A stretch of DNA of 64,000 nucleotides from Neorhodopirellula lusitana (GTDB lineage: Bacteria; Planctomycetota; Planctomycetia; Pirellulales; Pirellulaceae): positions 248,001-312,000 of the forward strand of contig NZ_FXUG01000007.1 in the NCBI RefSeq assembly GCF_900182915.1. Reading direction: 5' to 3'. Both the position numbers and the translations under genes were made by a program. Shown piece after piece: positions 38,466 to 47,549 of the stretch; position 1 is the first letter of the stretch; each line of letters begins with the position of its first letter. The notes under the pieces are model-generated. The model did no database searches. It had not been told where the DNA came from and worked only from the letters and a program-made list of their open reading frames with translations.

Positions 38466-39598
38466 ATTTCCATCGCCCCATCCGAGTCCTCATTTTCTGG
38501 AGTCGAATTTCCGGCTACATGGCGGCGAGTTGGAAACGCTTAGAGCGTTTCGACGACATTGACTTAATCGTTGTCGCTTGGTCGGTCAGCGCCGCCAATG
38601 ACAACGTCGCGTTCGATGAATCGATCGTGGACGGGTTGGACTGTCATCTGTATCCACCCAACGTGGTTCCGGTGCCGGAACTTCAACAACTTGGTAACCG
38701 CATCGGTCCTGACATTGTTGTGGTTCCTGGCTGGATCCACTCGAATCATCGAAAGCTGGCAAGCGAACTCAAGCTGCGTTGTGCATGCTAGGTGGTGATG
38801 GGAAAGGACACGCCCTGCATGGGAACCGCAAAGCAACGGATTTCGAAACTCGTCCGTCGTGCCCAGTTACGACACGTTGACCATGTCATCACCGCAGGGC
38901 AGCGGACCAGTGACTACGCGAGAAAACTCGGATTCTCATCCGATCAAATCACCGAGGGAGTTTATGCGTGGGACGAGCAGCTTTTTCGTGATGTCGCGGC
39001 CGGGCGCGGAACGGACGCCAGCGTTTACAACCCAAAGAACACTCCGCCAGGTCCCAACAGTTTCCTGTTCGTCGGACGTTACGTGCCTGAAAAGGGAATG
39101 GCTGATTTGCTGGACGCCTACGCGAGATACCGACGGACAGTCGCGGATCCATGGCCACTGACCTGTTGCGGAACGGGGCCCCTTGCGGGTCAACTGCGTC
39201 AGGCTGAACGTGTTCAAGACCGAGGCTTTCAAGCTCCTGATGCAATCCCAGCCATCATGCGTCAGTCTGAAGGATTCATTTTCCCCAGCACCTACGAACC
39301 ATGGGGGGTAGCGTTCGCTGAGGCGATGGGGGCAGGGCTGCCCGCGATCTCAACCGATGCATGCGGCGCGGCGCGGGACCTGATCCTGCACAATCAGAAT
39401 GGACAAATCATTCCTCCGTCCAATCCAGATGCACTCTTACAAGGGATGCTGTGGCTGCATCACCATCCCGACCGGGCCTCGCTCGGCCGCGAGGCGAGTC
39501 ATCAAGCACAACGATTCACAACCGCGAAATGGGCGGAGCGATGGCACAAGGTATTCACCGACTTGCTTGAAAACCGGTCACCCGTTTCAAAGCAATGA
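38462..39598 (+). pseudogene. Glycosyltransferase family 4 gene interrupted by one in-frame TAG
   Basis: One continuous frame of 378 codons starts at ATG 38462 (4-bp overlap with the previous gene) but is broken by TAG at 38789-38791. The N-terminal part (109 residues, IRVLIFWSRISGYMAASWKRL) is the acceptor domain. The remainder resumes in the same frame with VVMGKDTPCMGTAKQRISKL and carries FVGRYVPEKGMADLLDAYA, FPSTYEPWGVAFAEAMGAGLPAIS (EX7E) and the usual C-terminal helix. Neither half would be active alone. The change could be a TGG-to-TAG nonsense mutation, a sequencing error or readthrough. A GTG at 38792 could restart translation of the second part. Confidence 0.85.
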
Positions 39599-39784
39599 CA
39601 GCTACCGTTCGGTAAACGACCCTGGCGGGGCGACGATCGTGGTGACCGTTAGTGGAGATGGGTTCTGTTGATGCTTCACTACTTCGCCGAGTGGCAAGCT
39701 CACACTTGATCGAGATTCCATTTGTACGACTTGATTGTTTGCGGGCTTACAGAATGACCTTGGGTTTGCTTGCTACCGCATGCC

Positions 39785-39818
39785 CCAAACGATTGAGGAC
39801 AATCGTTCTACTCTTGCC
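39785..39818 (-). repeat. 34-bp hairpin element, inverted copy of 19113-19146
   Basis: Exact reverse complement of the element at 19113-19146, with CAATCGTT/AACGATTG arms around a 4-nt loop. The perfect identity over 34 bp is far beyond chance within 64 kb. Confidence 0.8.
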
Positions 39819-40188
39819 AAAAGGAGCTTCGGATCATTTAGGGGTGAACGTCGATTACGTGACTAGCTAGTAAGTTAGACTTCGCTTGACGCCTATGGGG
39901 TCGAGCGAGGGAAGCGGACCATCAACCCCAGGTTAAACAGAAGAACGGCACGCAACTTACCGTCCTGGCTCTGGCTGTCGGTTCGCGGCGAGACCCCATG
40001 TAGCTAGCACTCCGCGGCTTAGCATCCTGTTGATACTGGATTGGATTAGACACAGTCCCTGTGCCGATCGGATAAATGCGTTTGCGAACGCAACGATTTT
40101 AGCTGGCGAATTGAACGACAAAGCGTCTCTCCTACCTGGCTATGCGAATTTCAACAGTCCGTTAGGATCGAGCGGGAAAAACTGTCGC

Positions 40189-40238
40189 CTTTCGCTCCGC
40201 GAAAGTTGCGTAAGAAGCTTGCTTTCGCGAAGCGAAAG
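40189..40238. repeat. CTTTCG double palindrome
   Basis: Two 17-bp arms, CTTTCGCTCCGCGAAAG (40189-40205) and CTTTCGCGAAGCGAAAG (40222-40238), pair with each other with one mismatch, and each is also nearly self-complementary. GTCG and CGAC extend the outer stem loosely. It resembles a short dispersed repeat known from planctomycete intergenic DNA. Confidence 0.75.
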
Positions 40239-40482
40239 ACGACACCCAAAACCCCCTCGATCTTTAGTGAATCAACGGCCCGGATATCGAGTCGAATCTA
40301 TCGATGCCTTTGTCTTCGCTCCAGCCCGAATTGCTAGTCACCAATACCGGCAACACCACTACCCAACTTTCCCCGCGGACAACTCCTTTCGCTGTTTGCC
40401 TTTGTCCCGCCAGGACTACCCTCCATACTGAATTGACTCCTGGGCGCTTCTCACACCTCAACCCCATGTACAGACCACTCCC

Positions 40483-41013
40483 TTGAAACTTCGAGACTAT
40501 CAGTCAAACCTGGATCGTGGAGCCTCTCGCTTGACGGAAGCACTGTGGCTGGTGCTAAAATCCATCTTATTCATGCCTTCCTTGCCGCTACCCTCCAACC
40601 TTCGGGTGTGGGTTCTGCGTCGCTTCGGTGCGGCTATCGGCAGGGGTGTCGTCATCAGATCTCAAGTGGACATCACGTTCCCTTGGCGTCTGACGATTGG
40701 CGACGATGTCTGGATCGGTGAAGGCGTCAAAATCCTTAACCTGGCCCCGGTGACGATTGGAAATGATTGCTGCGTATCCCAGCGTGCGTTTCTTTGCACC
40801 GGGTCTCATCGGTTCGATCTCCCCGGTTTTGACTTGGTTACCCGCCCTATCGTGGTACACGAGGGATCCTGGATCACCGCCAGCGTGTTTGTGGCGCCAG
40901 GTGTGTCCATTGGGCCAAACAGCATGTGCGCCGCCGGCAGCGTTGTGTTCAAAGACGTGCCTCCCAATACCACCGTGATCGGCAACCCCGCTCACTTCAA
41001 AAGCCAAGCATGA
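40483..41013 (+). CDS. WcaF-family putative colanic acid-type acetyltransferase
   Basis: A 176-residue hexapeptide acyltransferase. The N-terminal YQSNLDRGASRLTEALWLVLKSILFMPSLPLP is typical of WcaF-like proteins, followed by WVLRRFGAAIGRGVVIRSQVDITFPWRLTIGDDVWIGEGVKI. VTIGNDCCVSQRAFLCTGSHRFDLPGFDLVTRPI contains the catalytic His. WITASVFVAPGVSIGPNSMCAAGSVVFKDVPPNTTVIGNPA ends the beta-helix. It probably O-acetylates a sugar. The start is TTG 40483, as no ATG is suitably placed. It is coupled to the next GT2 gene by an ATGA overlap. Confidence 0.9.
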   Translation: MKLRDYQSNLDRGASRLTEALWLVLKSILFMPSLPLPSNLRVWVLRRFGAAIGRGVVIRSQVDITFPWRLTIGDDVWIGEGVKILNLAPVTIGNDCCVSQRAFLCTGSHRFDLPGFDLVTRPIVVHEGSWITASVFVAPGVSIGPNSMCAAGSVVFKDVPPNTTVIGNPAHFKSQA

Positions 41014-41774
41014 AAATTTCAGTGATCACTGCGGTTTACAATCGCCGCAAGACAATTGGCGATGCGCTTCAATCAGTGCTCTCCCAGAGGGATGTGGAAC
41101 TGGATACGGTTGTCGTCGATGGCGACTCAGACGACGGCACGTCCGAGATCATCTCGCAACTGGGCAACCAAATCTGCTGCTCCATTCGTGAACCCGACTC
41201 TGGGATCTACGATGCGCTCAACAAAGGGATCGCCGCGGCGCAGGGGGATGTGCTGGGGTTCCTGCATGCGGATGACTGGATGGCCGACGACCAAGCTTTG
41301 TCGCGAGTGGCGCAGGCCATGGCCGATCCGGAAGTCGATGGCGTTTACGGTGACCTGGTCTACGTCGATGCCCAAACCCCCAATAAGGTGCATCGCTACT
41401 GGCGATCTGGTGAGTACGACGTTCGCAAATTCCGATCCGGATGGATGCCACCGCATCCGACCGTCTACTTTCGACGTGGTGTCTACGAACGCTTCGGGGA
41501 CTTCAACCTCGCCATTAAAACTGCTGCCGATTACGAATTGCTGGTGCGGATGATGGTCCGGCATGGGGTCCGCATGAAGTACATCCCGCATGTCATGGTC
41601 AAGATGCGAACCGGTGGCGCCAGCAACGCTTCACTGAAAAACCGTCTGCAAGCCAATGCGGATGATCGGGCCGCCTGGACGATGAACGGGTTGCGACCGC
41701 CAATCGGGTTGCGTCTGACGAAGCCGTTGCGCAAGCTGCCGCAGCTTTTTTGGAAGAATGCGAGTAGCGAGTAG
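41010..41774 (+). CDS. Glycosyltransferase family 2 (WcaA-like)
   Basis: A 254-residue inverting transferase starting at ATG 41010 inside the acyltransferase stop. Family motifs are ISVITAVYNRRKTIGDALQSV at the N-terminus, DTVVVDGDSDDGTSEII, EPDSGIYDALNKGIAAAQGDVLGFLHADDWM with the DxD-like site, and PPHPTVYFRRGVYERFGDFN followed by TAADYELLVRMM, the acceptor-side ED motif. The last codons (NASSE, then stop) are written in GCGAGTAGCGAGTAGCGAG, a word also present in the rfbB insertion, so a repeat has probably replaced the original 3' end. A strong terminator follows at 41811. Confidence 0.92.
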   Translation: MKISVITAVYNRRKTIGDALQSVLSQRDVELDTVVVDGDSDDGTSEIISQLGNQICCSIREPDSGIYDALNKGIAAAQGDVLGFLHADDWMADDQALSRVAQAMADPEVDGVYGDLVYVDAQTPNKVHRYWRSGEYDVRKFRSGWMPPHPTVYFRRGVYERFGDFNLAIKTAADYELLVRMMVRHGVRMKYIPHVMVKMRTGGASNASLKNRLQANADDRAAWTMNGLRPPIGLRLTKPLRKLPQLFWKNASSE

Positions 41775-41810
41775 CGAGAGAATTTAGGATGAAAACGGGG
41801 ATAACGTGTC

Positions 41811-41842
41811 AAAGCCAGTCTGGGTTCAGGCTGGCTTTTTTC
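41811..41842 (+). terminator. Rho-independent terminator of the polysaccharide operon
   Basis: AAAGCCAG and CTGGCTTT arms, extended by C/G pairs, enclose a short loop and are followed by TTTTTTCG. Located 37 bp after the GT2 stop, it is the clearest terminator in the window and marks the end of the transferase block. Confidence 0.85.
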
Positions 41843-42337
41843 GTTGATTGTGGGCGTTGGAACGAGACGTCGCTTTTGGAGCCGTTCGATTTGCTTGTTG
41901 GTGAAATTGCCCGTGGCGTCTTGCCGGTCTTAACCGACTCGAAAGAGCTGTGCTCATGAGGGGGAGGCCAGGGATGGATTTGAACCCAGGCTGGAAGCCT
42001 AGGCTACGCTTGAAGTGTGTTTGATGCTGATTTTTGGGGAGGGGGACAACGGAGCGTGGTTTCTAGAATCCTGGGTGAGCTGTGAATGGGTAAATCGACA
42101 TGATCTTGAGGTAGTGAGTTTGACTTGAGTCCGATTTTGACGGATTCGAGTGTCCCCTTCGAATTCACTCCGAAAGTAGAGCGGTTGTGCGGGCTATACG
42201 GGCGGTGGCATCGAATTTGGAATTTCGCGGGTGCCTTTTCCTAGCCTGGTTGCCTCTTGATTCGTACACTTGTGCGTTCCGTGACCGAAGTCGCACGGCT
42301 TCCGGTCCGCTTTTCTTCATTTTTCAATGATCGACGC
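41843..42337. other. Intergenic region before the Wzc-like gene
   Basis: 495 bp. A partial arm of the AGGCTGGAAGCCTAGGCTAC family repeat lies near 41981-42010. The frame of the next gene is open from TTG 42257 but no family sequence is seen there. The promoter for the assembly operon is expected here. Confidence 0.5.
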
Positions 42338-44839
42338 ATGAGCATTTCGTCTGATTTCTCCTCTGAACGCCAGACCGCATATGAATCCCCGTTAGGGCGT
42401 TCGGAGAGGTTCGCGCCCCCTCCCGAATCAGCTGGAGCCGATTCCGGCGACATGATTGCTTCGATCTGGCGCTATCGTTGGGCTGTGTTGGTGCCTGCAA
42501 TTATCGGGGCTGTCGCTGGGTTTATCGTTTTCTTGAAGACTCCTGAAACCTTCAAGTCGTCCACTCGACTGATGTTTGAGTCCGATCGGCCGGCAGTGTT
42601 CGACAACATGACAGGCGATGTCTTAGGTGGAGTTCCCTCGATCGATATCTTGCGATCCCAACTATTTAGCGACACGGTGATTCGCAACGCCTTTGGCAAC
42701 GAAAGCTTCGAAGTATTTCGGTCAAAATTTGACGACAATCCCGGACGTTTCGCGGGAGTCTCGGGAAGATCTTTGGTCTTCGAAACCGACCTGAAAGATT
42801 CTCGTTCGGCATCATCCTTGGTCGCAACATTGTCTTTCGAAGGGCCGGACCCCGAGTTGTGTGTAGCCGCGGTCAACTCTTACAGCGATGCTTTGCAACA
42901 ACTATTTGCCGAGAAGCATAAGAGCTCGAGGTCGGAACTTTTGAGACTGATCTCAATCGCCACCGACCAATTGCAACCCAAAATGACCCAGTTGGAAGAA
43001 CGTTATCGTGAATTTCGCACCGAAGCCCCTCTGGTGTGGAGCGAAGACGGCACCGCGGTTAATCCGCATCGAGAACGACAACTCTATTTAACCGGTCGGC
43101 GAAGCGAGTTGTTTGAATTGGTCAGGCAAAAGTCTCTCGAACTGGTTGCCATTGAAAGCATCTCCAAGGAGGCGAAATCCCCACTGGTCAGCCTGGCTGT
43201 CATTGGAGAACTAGTAGGTAAATCGTTTCGAGTCCCTGAGATGACTCAGAGTCGACAAGATATGCGTGAAGGCGATGCCCAACTCAAGCAGTTGCAACTG
43301 GATCAGCAGCTGATTCCGTTGATCATCGAACGCAACAAATATGCCGCTGAATTTGGTGACTCTCACCCGACGGTCAAACAACTGGATGTTGAGCTCAAGA
43401 TGATGAAGGGCGAGCTAAAACGTCTGGTAACTGAACAAGCGGAGCGGATCGTCGAATTGATGGAACAGAACAAGGTAGAGGGGGTGGATCCCGAGACTCG
43501 TGCCAAGGAAGCGGTGGATGTCATCCTCTATGCGTCGAAAGCGGAAGTTGAATTGCTGAAGCAACAAATCGCGGAACTTGACTCGCAAATCGCATCGGAA
43601 AAAAACGAAGCGGTCAAGCTCGCGAAATTCGAACAAGAGAACAATGCAATTCTTCGCGAGATCGACCGCAGCCGAGAGTTGATCAACCAGCTCGAAGAGC
43701 AGATGACTCGCGTCGAATTGACTGAAGAAGACGGAGGAATTCGCCTACTCGAACTGACTGCTCCTTCGAGAGCGGCCCGCGTGGGTCCCAATATAGTCAT
43801 GATGTTGGGTGCGGGAACGTTCTTCGGAATGGCTCTGGGATGCGGTTTGGCACTTCTGCTTGAAAAGAACGCCAACACCTTCCGAGACCCCGACGAGATT
43901 GTCGAAGCGATTGGCTCGCCGATTCTGACCCACGTGCCGTTCTTCAAGGGGAAGGTTCGGAAGTCAAAACCGAACAGCCCCAATCCGTTCGAGGCCTTGG
44001 ATCCATATCTAGCGGTGGTTCACAACCCAGCGTCCGTTCCGGCCGAAGCAATCCGCTCTTGCCGAACGTCCATTTTCTTCGAACTGGCGGGGATTCAGGG
44101 TGGCAAAATTCTGCAGATCACTAGCCCGTTGCCGGGTGACGGTAAGTCAACGATCGCGGGGAACCTTGCCTGCTCGATTGCTCAAAGCGGCAAAAAAACC
44201 CTGCTGATTGACTGCGACCTTCGTCGTCCGCAAATCTCCGACAACTTCGATGCTACCAAGAAGGCGGGGTTGATTGATGTCCTGAATGGTGACTGTGATC
44301 ATATCGAAGCGATCCACGACACCCCGCTGGCGACATTGAAGATCATGCCATCCGGACCGATTCCGGCAAACCCAGCGGAAGCATTGACGCTTCCGGAAAT
44401 GAGCGAGTTGCTGGATCTGTTGCGAGAGGAATACGACTACATCATCGTCGATACGCCACCGCTATTGGTAGTGACCGATCCAAGCATCTTGGCGAGCAGC
44501 GTCGACGGTGTTGTGATGGCACTCAAAATTCGCCGTAAGAGTAAGCCCAACACGAAGGAAGCGGCCGGAATCTTGCGGAACGTCGGTGCTCGACTGATTG
44601 GCGTTGTGATCAACAACTCGGACGAAGCGGCCAGCAGCGATGGCTACAAAGGCTACGGCTACTACCGCTACGGTCGACACACGAATCGCTATTACCGCAA
44701 GCAAGGAACCGACGCGGCCAAACCACGTTCGCCGATCGTCGTATCGGGACGTGCAAACAGCTTGCGAGCAGGTAAGCCAATCAAGGGCGGAACTCCCGTT
44801 GAACTGTCGCCAATCAGCGGCGCGGAACGGGACGTTTAG
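42338..44839 (+). CDS. Wzc-like chain-length determinant fused to a bacterial tyrosine autokinase
   Basis: An 833-residue inner-membrane protein; ATG 42338 is preferred to TTG 42257. A Wzz domain begins near residue 38, with transmembrane helix WAVLVPAIIGAVAGFIVFL at 48-66. A long coiled-coil periplasmic region follows (about 190-480), then a second helix at about 487-510 (VMMLGAGTFFGMALGCGLALLL). The cytoplasmic BY-kinase has Walker A PGDGKST at 599-605, Walker A' KTLLIDCDLRRP at about 622-633 and Walker B DYIIVDTPPLLVV. A C-terminal Tyr cluster (GYKGYGYYRYGRHTNRYY, about 769-786) supplies autophosphorylation sites. It controls polymer length and export. No Wza-like outer-membrane partner is visible here. 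Confidence 0.95.
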   Translation: MSISSDFSSERQTAYESPLGRSERFAPPPESAGADSGDMIASIWRYRWAVLVPAIIGAVAGFIVFLKTPETFKSSTRLMFESDRPAVFDNMTGDVLGGVPSIDILRSQLFSDTVIRNAFGNESFEVFRSKFDDNPGRFAGVSGRSLVFETDLKDSRSASSLVATLSFEGPDPELCVAAVNSYSDALQQLFAEKHKSSRSELLRLISIATDQLQPKMTQLEERYREFRTEAPLVWSEDGTAVNPHRERQLYLTGRRSELFELVRQKSLELVAIESISKEAKSPLVSLAVIGELVGKSFRVPEMTQSRQDMREGDAQLKQLQLDQQLIPLIIERNKYAAEFGDSHPTVKQLDVELKMMKGELKRLVTEQAERIVELMEQNKVEGVDPETRAKEAVDVILYASKAEVELLKQQIAELDSQIASEKNEAVKLAKFEQENNAILREIDRSRELINQLEEQMTRVELTEEDGGIRLLELTAPSRAARVGPNIVMMLGAGTFFGMALGCGLALLLEKNANTFRDPDEIVEAIGSPILTHVPFFKGKVRKSKPNSPNPFEALDPYLAVVHNPASVPAEAIRSCRTSIFFELAGIQGGKILQITSPLPGDGKSTIAGNLACSIAQSGKKTLLIDCDLRRPQISDNFDATKKAGLIDVLNGDCDHIEAIHDTPLATLKIMPSGPIPANPAEALTLPEMSELLDLLREEYDYIIVDTPPLLVVTDPSILASSVDGVVMALKIRRKSKPNTKEAAGILRNVGARLIGVVINNSDEAASSDGYKGYGYYRYGRHTNRYYRKQGTDAAKPRSPIVVSGRANSLRAGKPIKGGTPVELSPISGAERDV

Positions 44840-44889
44840 CGTTTCAATCCGCCAAGTGAAATCGGGTGACTTTCTGCTGATTTACTGAG

Positions 44890-45047
44890 CCGCGAAGCGC
44901 TAGCTGCTTCATGCAATTCGAGTTTCCGGGAGTCCGTCTCGTGGCGTAGGCTTCCAGCCTGCGATTTCCAACAAGCCAGAATTGGCAGGCAGGATGCCTA
45001 CCCCACGTTTCTTGATTCATTGAGCCGCGAAGCGCTAGCTGCGGGTA
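44890..45047 (+). repeat. 158-bp direct repeat, copy 1
   Basis: Starts and ends with repeat A (CCGCGAAGCGCTAGCTGC) and contains an internal inverted repeat with arms like CGTGGCGTAGGCTTCCAGCC and its partner ending GCCTACCCCACG. The second copy begins 349 bp downstream with about a dozen differences. Confidence 0.85.
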
Positions 45048-45186
45048 GCATCTCGACCACTTCCACGTAGCCGATGTCGCCAAACTTCGGAAGGAATGCG
45101 GTGCCTCCTGAGCTCTGGCGAGTCCAACTACGGCGTTTCACGGAGTCGCATCCCCAAATACCGGCGGCTAGTGCCATGCCGCTCAA
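45021..45186. repeat. Composite repeat: A outside, B inside
   Basis: Order seen: repeat A forward at 45021-45047, repeat B forward at 45066-45090, repeat B inverted at 45107-45133 (CCTGAGCTCTGGCGAGTCCA + ACTACGG), and repeat A inverted at 45160-45186. The whole could fold as a long nested hairpin. Confidence 0.8.
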
Positions 45187-45238
45187 GTTTAGGAATTCGG
45201 ATTGAACCGGACGGCTCGCGGATCGTTGTTTTAATGAT

Positions 45239-45396
45239 CCGCGAAGCGCTAGCTGCTTCATGCAATTCGACTTCTCGGGGGTCCGTCTCGTGGCGTAGGC
45301 TTCCAGCCTGCGATTTCCAACATGCCAGACTTGGCAGGCAGGATGCCTACCCCACGTTTCTCGATTCACTGAGCCGCGAAGCGCTAGCGGCGGGTG
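45239..45396 (+). repeat. 158-bp direct repeat, copy 2
   Basis: Same arrangement as 44890-45047: repeat A, a CGTGGCGTAGGC inverted repeat, then repeat A. Its terminal repeat A pairs with an inverted copy at 45415-45436. Confidence 0.85.
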
Positions 45397-45436
45397 CCGG
45401 CACCCCATACAGACAGCTACCGCCTTGCCACTCAAG
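45370..45436. repeat. Inverted pair of repeat A
   Basis: A forward copy at 45370-45395 and a degenerate inverted copy (AGCTACCGCCTTGCCACTCA) at 45415-45434, about 20 bp apart, forming a hairpin. Confidence 0.7.
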
Positions 45437-45705
45437 TGCAGGAACTCGGGTGCGACCGAGCGAACCATCTCAATTCGCTTTCCAATGAAAACGGATAACT
45501 CGCAGAATCCGGTATGACGGCTTTGACGGAATCGAAAATGTGGTTTGGCTTTCTCTTCTGACTGCACAACGCGCCTTTTGTTCACTTTGGTGCTAGAATG
45601 GGATGTCAATCGCGTTGGTACCCTTTCCGGTCAACATCGTCTTTCCAACGGGCAGGCCGTATCCAACTGTGCGGGCCTTAAGAGCATTTCTTCGACTGCG
45701 AATTC

Positions 45706-47547
45706 ATGAGCACTCAATCCACCGATTCATTGGCTGCGCAAGGAGCGGGAATCTCCGACAAACGTGTTCGCTCCGTTCGCGACTCGGGCAAGCTGTTGCC
45801 GGATGCCCCTGATGTTGTCTGGTACCGGTCGGTGTGGACTTGGTTTTGGATTGCTGCGCTGTCAGTTTGCGTCCCCATGTTACTGGTCTACCTTTCCCAA
45901 ATGTGGGAAATGTCCCACTACCAGTATTTCCCGTTTGCGATCGCGGCAGTGGTCGCGTTGGCTTGGAGTCGCAGCGACCATCGCATGTATCCTCCGGCCC
46001 GGTTGGGTAGCATGGTGGGACTGACCTTAGGTGGACTTCTCGTGATCGCCGCATGGACGCTTAGGTCGTCGTGGCTGATGGCAATCGCCTTTGTCGTGAT
46101 TGCAGGCTCATGTTTAAACTCGATGCGAGGAAAGCAAGACACGTCCTTGCTGGCCGTCGGACTGCCGCTATTACTACTGATTCGTATGCCACTCGGCTAC
46201 GATCAATTACTGGTCCTCAAGCTTCAACAACTCACGACTGAACTCTCGAGTTTAATGCTTGACGTCATCGGGGTTACCCACTCGATCTCGGGTAACGTGA
46301 TTCAGCTCCCGAATCGTGAGCTATTCGTTGCTGAAGCATGCAGCGGCATTCAATCAGTGTTCACACTCGCTTTTTTCAGCACTCTAGTCGTTGTCATTTA
46401 CCGCCGTCGATTGTGGCTGGTACCAATTTACATGGTCGTGGCATTCCTGTTGGCGGTCGCGGGGAACGTGATTCGAGTAACAACCGTCGCCGTCGCTGAG
46501 TCCTGGTTTGAATTCGATCTAGCTAGCGGTTGGATGCACGACGCCGTCGGATACCTGACACTCGGGTTTGCCGCCCTGTTGCTGATATCATTTGACAATC
46601 TCATTTGCTCAATCTTGCATCCAATTGCGCAATCCATGGTTGGTGCAGGACACAACCCGCTCGTACGACTCTGGAACTGGTGCGTTGACGATGGATCGAC
46701 GATCGACGTTGCGGATTCTTACTATCAAGTATCTCAACCAAAGATGCTTGCCGACACCGAGGGACAACGACTAAGACGCTGGATGGAAACGTGGAACAAC
46801 AAGCCAGTGTTTGCTAGCATCCTTGCACTCGGAGTGATGTTCACCACTGTGTCGATTTTGAAAGCACGCCAAGTGAACCCGATCGCACTGGAGGGCGGTG
46901 GCGCAGGCATGTTTGCTGACGGAATCATTTGGGATCCGCCTAAGGACTGGGGAACCAACGCTGATGCACGGTATAAAATTGATTCCCACCATGCAGCGAG
47001 AGACGGTGAAGACTATCGACTCGGAAGAAATGCCGACGTCTGGACCTACACAACTACCCTGCCAAATGCGGGAGATGCCGCTGGACAATTTGTGGTCAGC
47101 CAATCGTATCGAAACTGGCACGAACTGTGCCTTTGCTACCAGAATAGTGGCTGGCAATTGCTTGATCGCCGAATTGAAAACTTGCCGTCAGACGATCAAT
47201 TAAGCGAACGACCTAGTTTTGCATTTGCACTGTTTTCCAACGAGGAAGGCCAGCGAGGGTATCTTTGGTTTTCCGCCATTTCAGAACGCGGTGCGGTCGT
47301 TCCCGCTCCGCCGAGTCCCGGTCGATTGACTGGACGATTTGACCGAGCTTTCGCCGCCGTTACAGAAGCCGATCGAGTCCTGATGCTGCAGATGTGGCTC
47401 CCAGCCAACCAGAAGGTGGATTCTTCGATCACGAAACAAGTGGCGGAGGACTTTGTAGGTCTTCGTGAACTGGTGCGACGGAGTGTGGCGGCATCGGCGA
47501 ATGCCGGTCAGTCTTCGGTGGAACAAGCTGCGTTGGAGGTCAACTAG
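45706..47547 (+). CDS. xrtU: Planctomycete-type exosortase (XrtU-like) with C-terminal EpsI-like domain
   Basis: A 613-residue protein. Residues about 40-310 form the multi-helix exosortase/archaeosortase core with the catalytic triad visible: Cys212 in VAEACSGIQSVFTLAFF, Arg257 in GNVIRVTT and His278 in GWMHDAVGY. Exosortases are intramembrane transpeptidase-like enzymes that process C-terminal sorting signals (PEP-CTERM type) and are encoded with exopolysaccharide loci. A further helix at about 365-382 leads to a roughly 230-residue periplasmic domain (DWGTNADARYKIDSHHA to the end) comparable to EpsI. Core and EpsI-like parts are often separate genes or fused. It lies between wzc and a TPR gene; the start ATG 45706 follows repeat-rich DNA. 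The symbol is by family resemblance. Confidence 0.9.
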   Translation: MSTQSTDSLAAQGAGISDKRVRSVRDSGKLLPDAPDVVWYRSVWTWFWIAALSVCVPMLLVYLSQMWEMSHYQYFPFAIAAVVALAWSRSDHRMYPPARLGSMVGLTLGGLLVIAAWTLRSSWLMAIAFVVIAGSCLNSMRGKQDTSLLAVGLPLLLLIRMPLGYDQLLVLKLQQLTTELSSLMLDVIGVTHSISGNVIQLPNRELFVAEACSGIQSVFTLAFFSTLVVVIYRRRLWLVPIYMVVAFLLAVAGNVIRVTTVAVAESWFEFDLASGWMHDAVGYLTLGFAALLLISFDNLICSILHPIAQSMVGAGHNPLVRLWNWCVDDGSTIDVADSYYQVSQPKMLADTEGQRLRRWMETWNNKPVFASILALGVMFTTVSILKARQVNPIALEGGGAGMFADGIIWDPPKDWGTNADARYKIDSHHAARDGEDYRLGRNADVWTYTTTLPNAGDAAGQFVVSQSYRNWHELCLCYQNSGWQLLDRRIENLPSDDQLSERPSFAFALFSNEEGQRGYLWFSAISERGAVVPAPPSPGRLTGRFDRAFAAVTEADRVLMLQMWLPANQKVDSSITKQVAEDFVGLRELVRRSVAASANAGQSSVEQAALEVN

Positions 47548-47549
47548 TC

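Larger units (their letters stand above)
39599..40482. other. Intergenic region with two hairpin repeats
   Basis: 884 bp without a credible gene. It holds the 34-bp hairpin copy at 39785-39818 and a CTTTCG inverted repeat at 40189-40238. The remainder shows nothing distinct. Confidence 0.6.
44840..45705. other. 866-bp repeat-dense intergenic region
   Basis: No gene is supported. It contains a 158-bp direct duplication (44890-45047 and 45239-45396), repeat A and repeat B inverted pairs (45021-45186) and another repeat A pair (45370-45436). The last 250 bp should hold the exosortase gene promoter. Confidence 0.75.

Noticed and set aside
40030-40431. 133-residue frame in the gap before the WcaF-like gene
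   Set aside because: It runs through the CTTTCG palindrome and has random composition.
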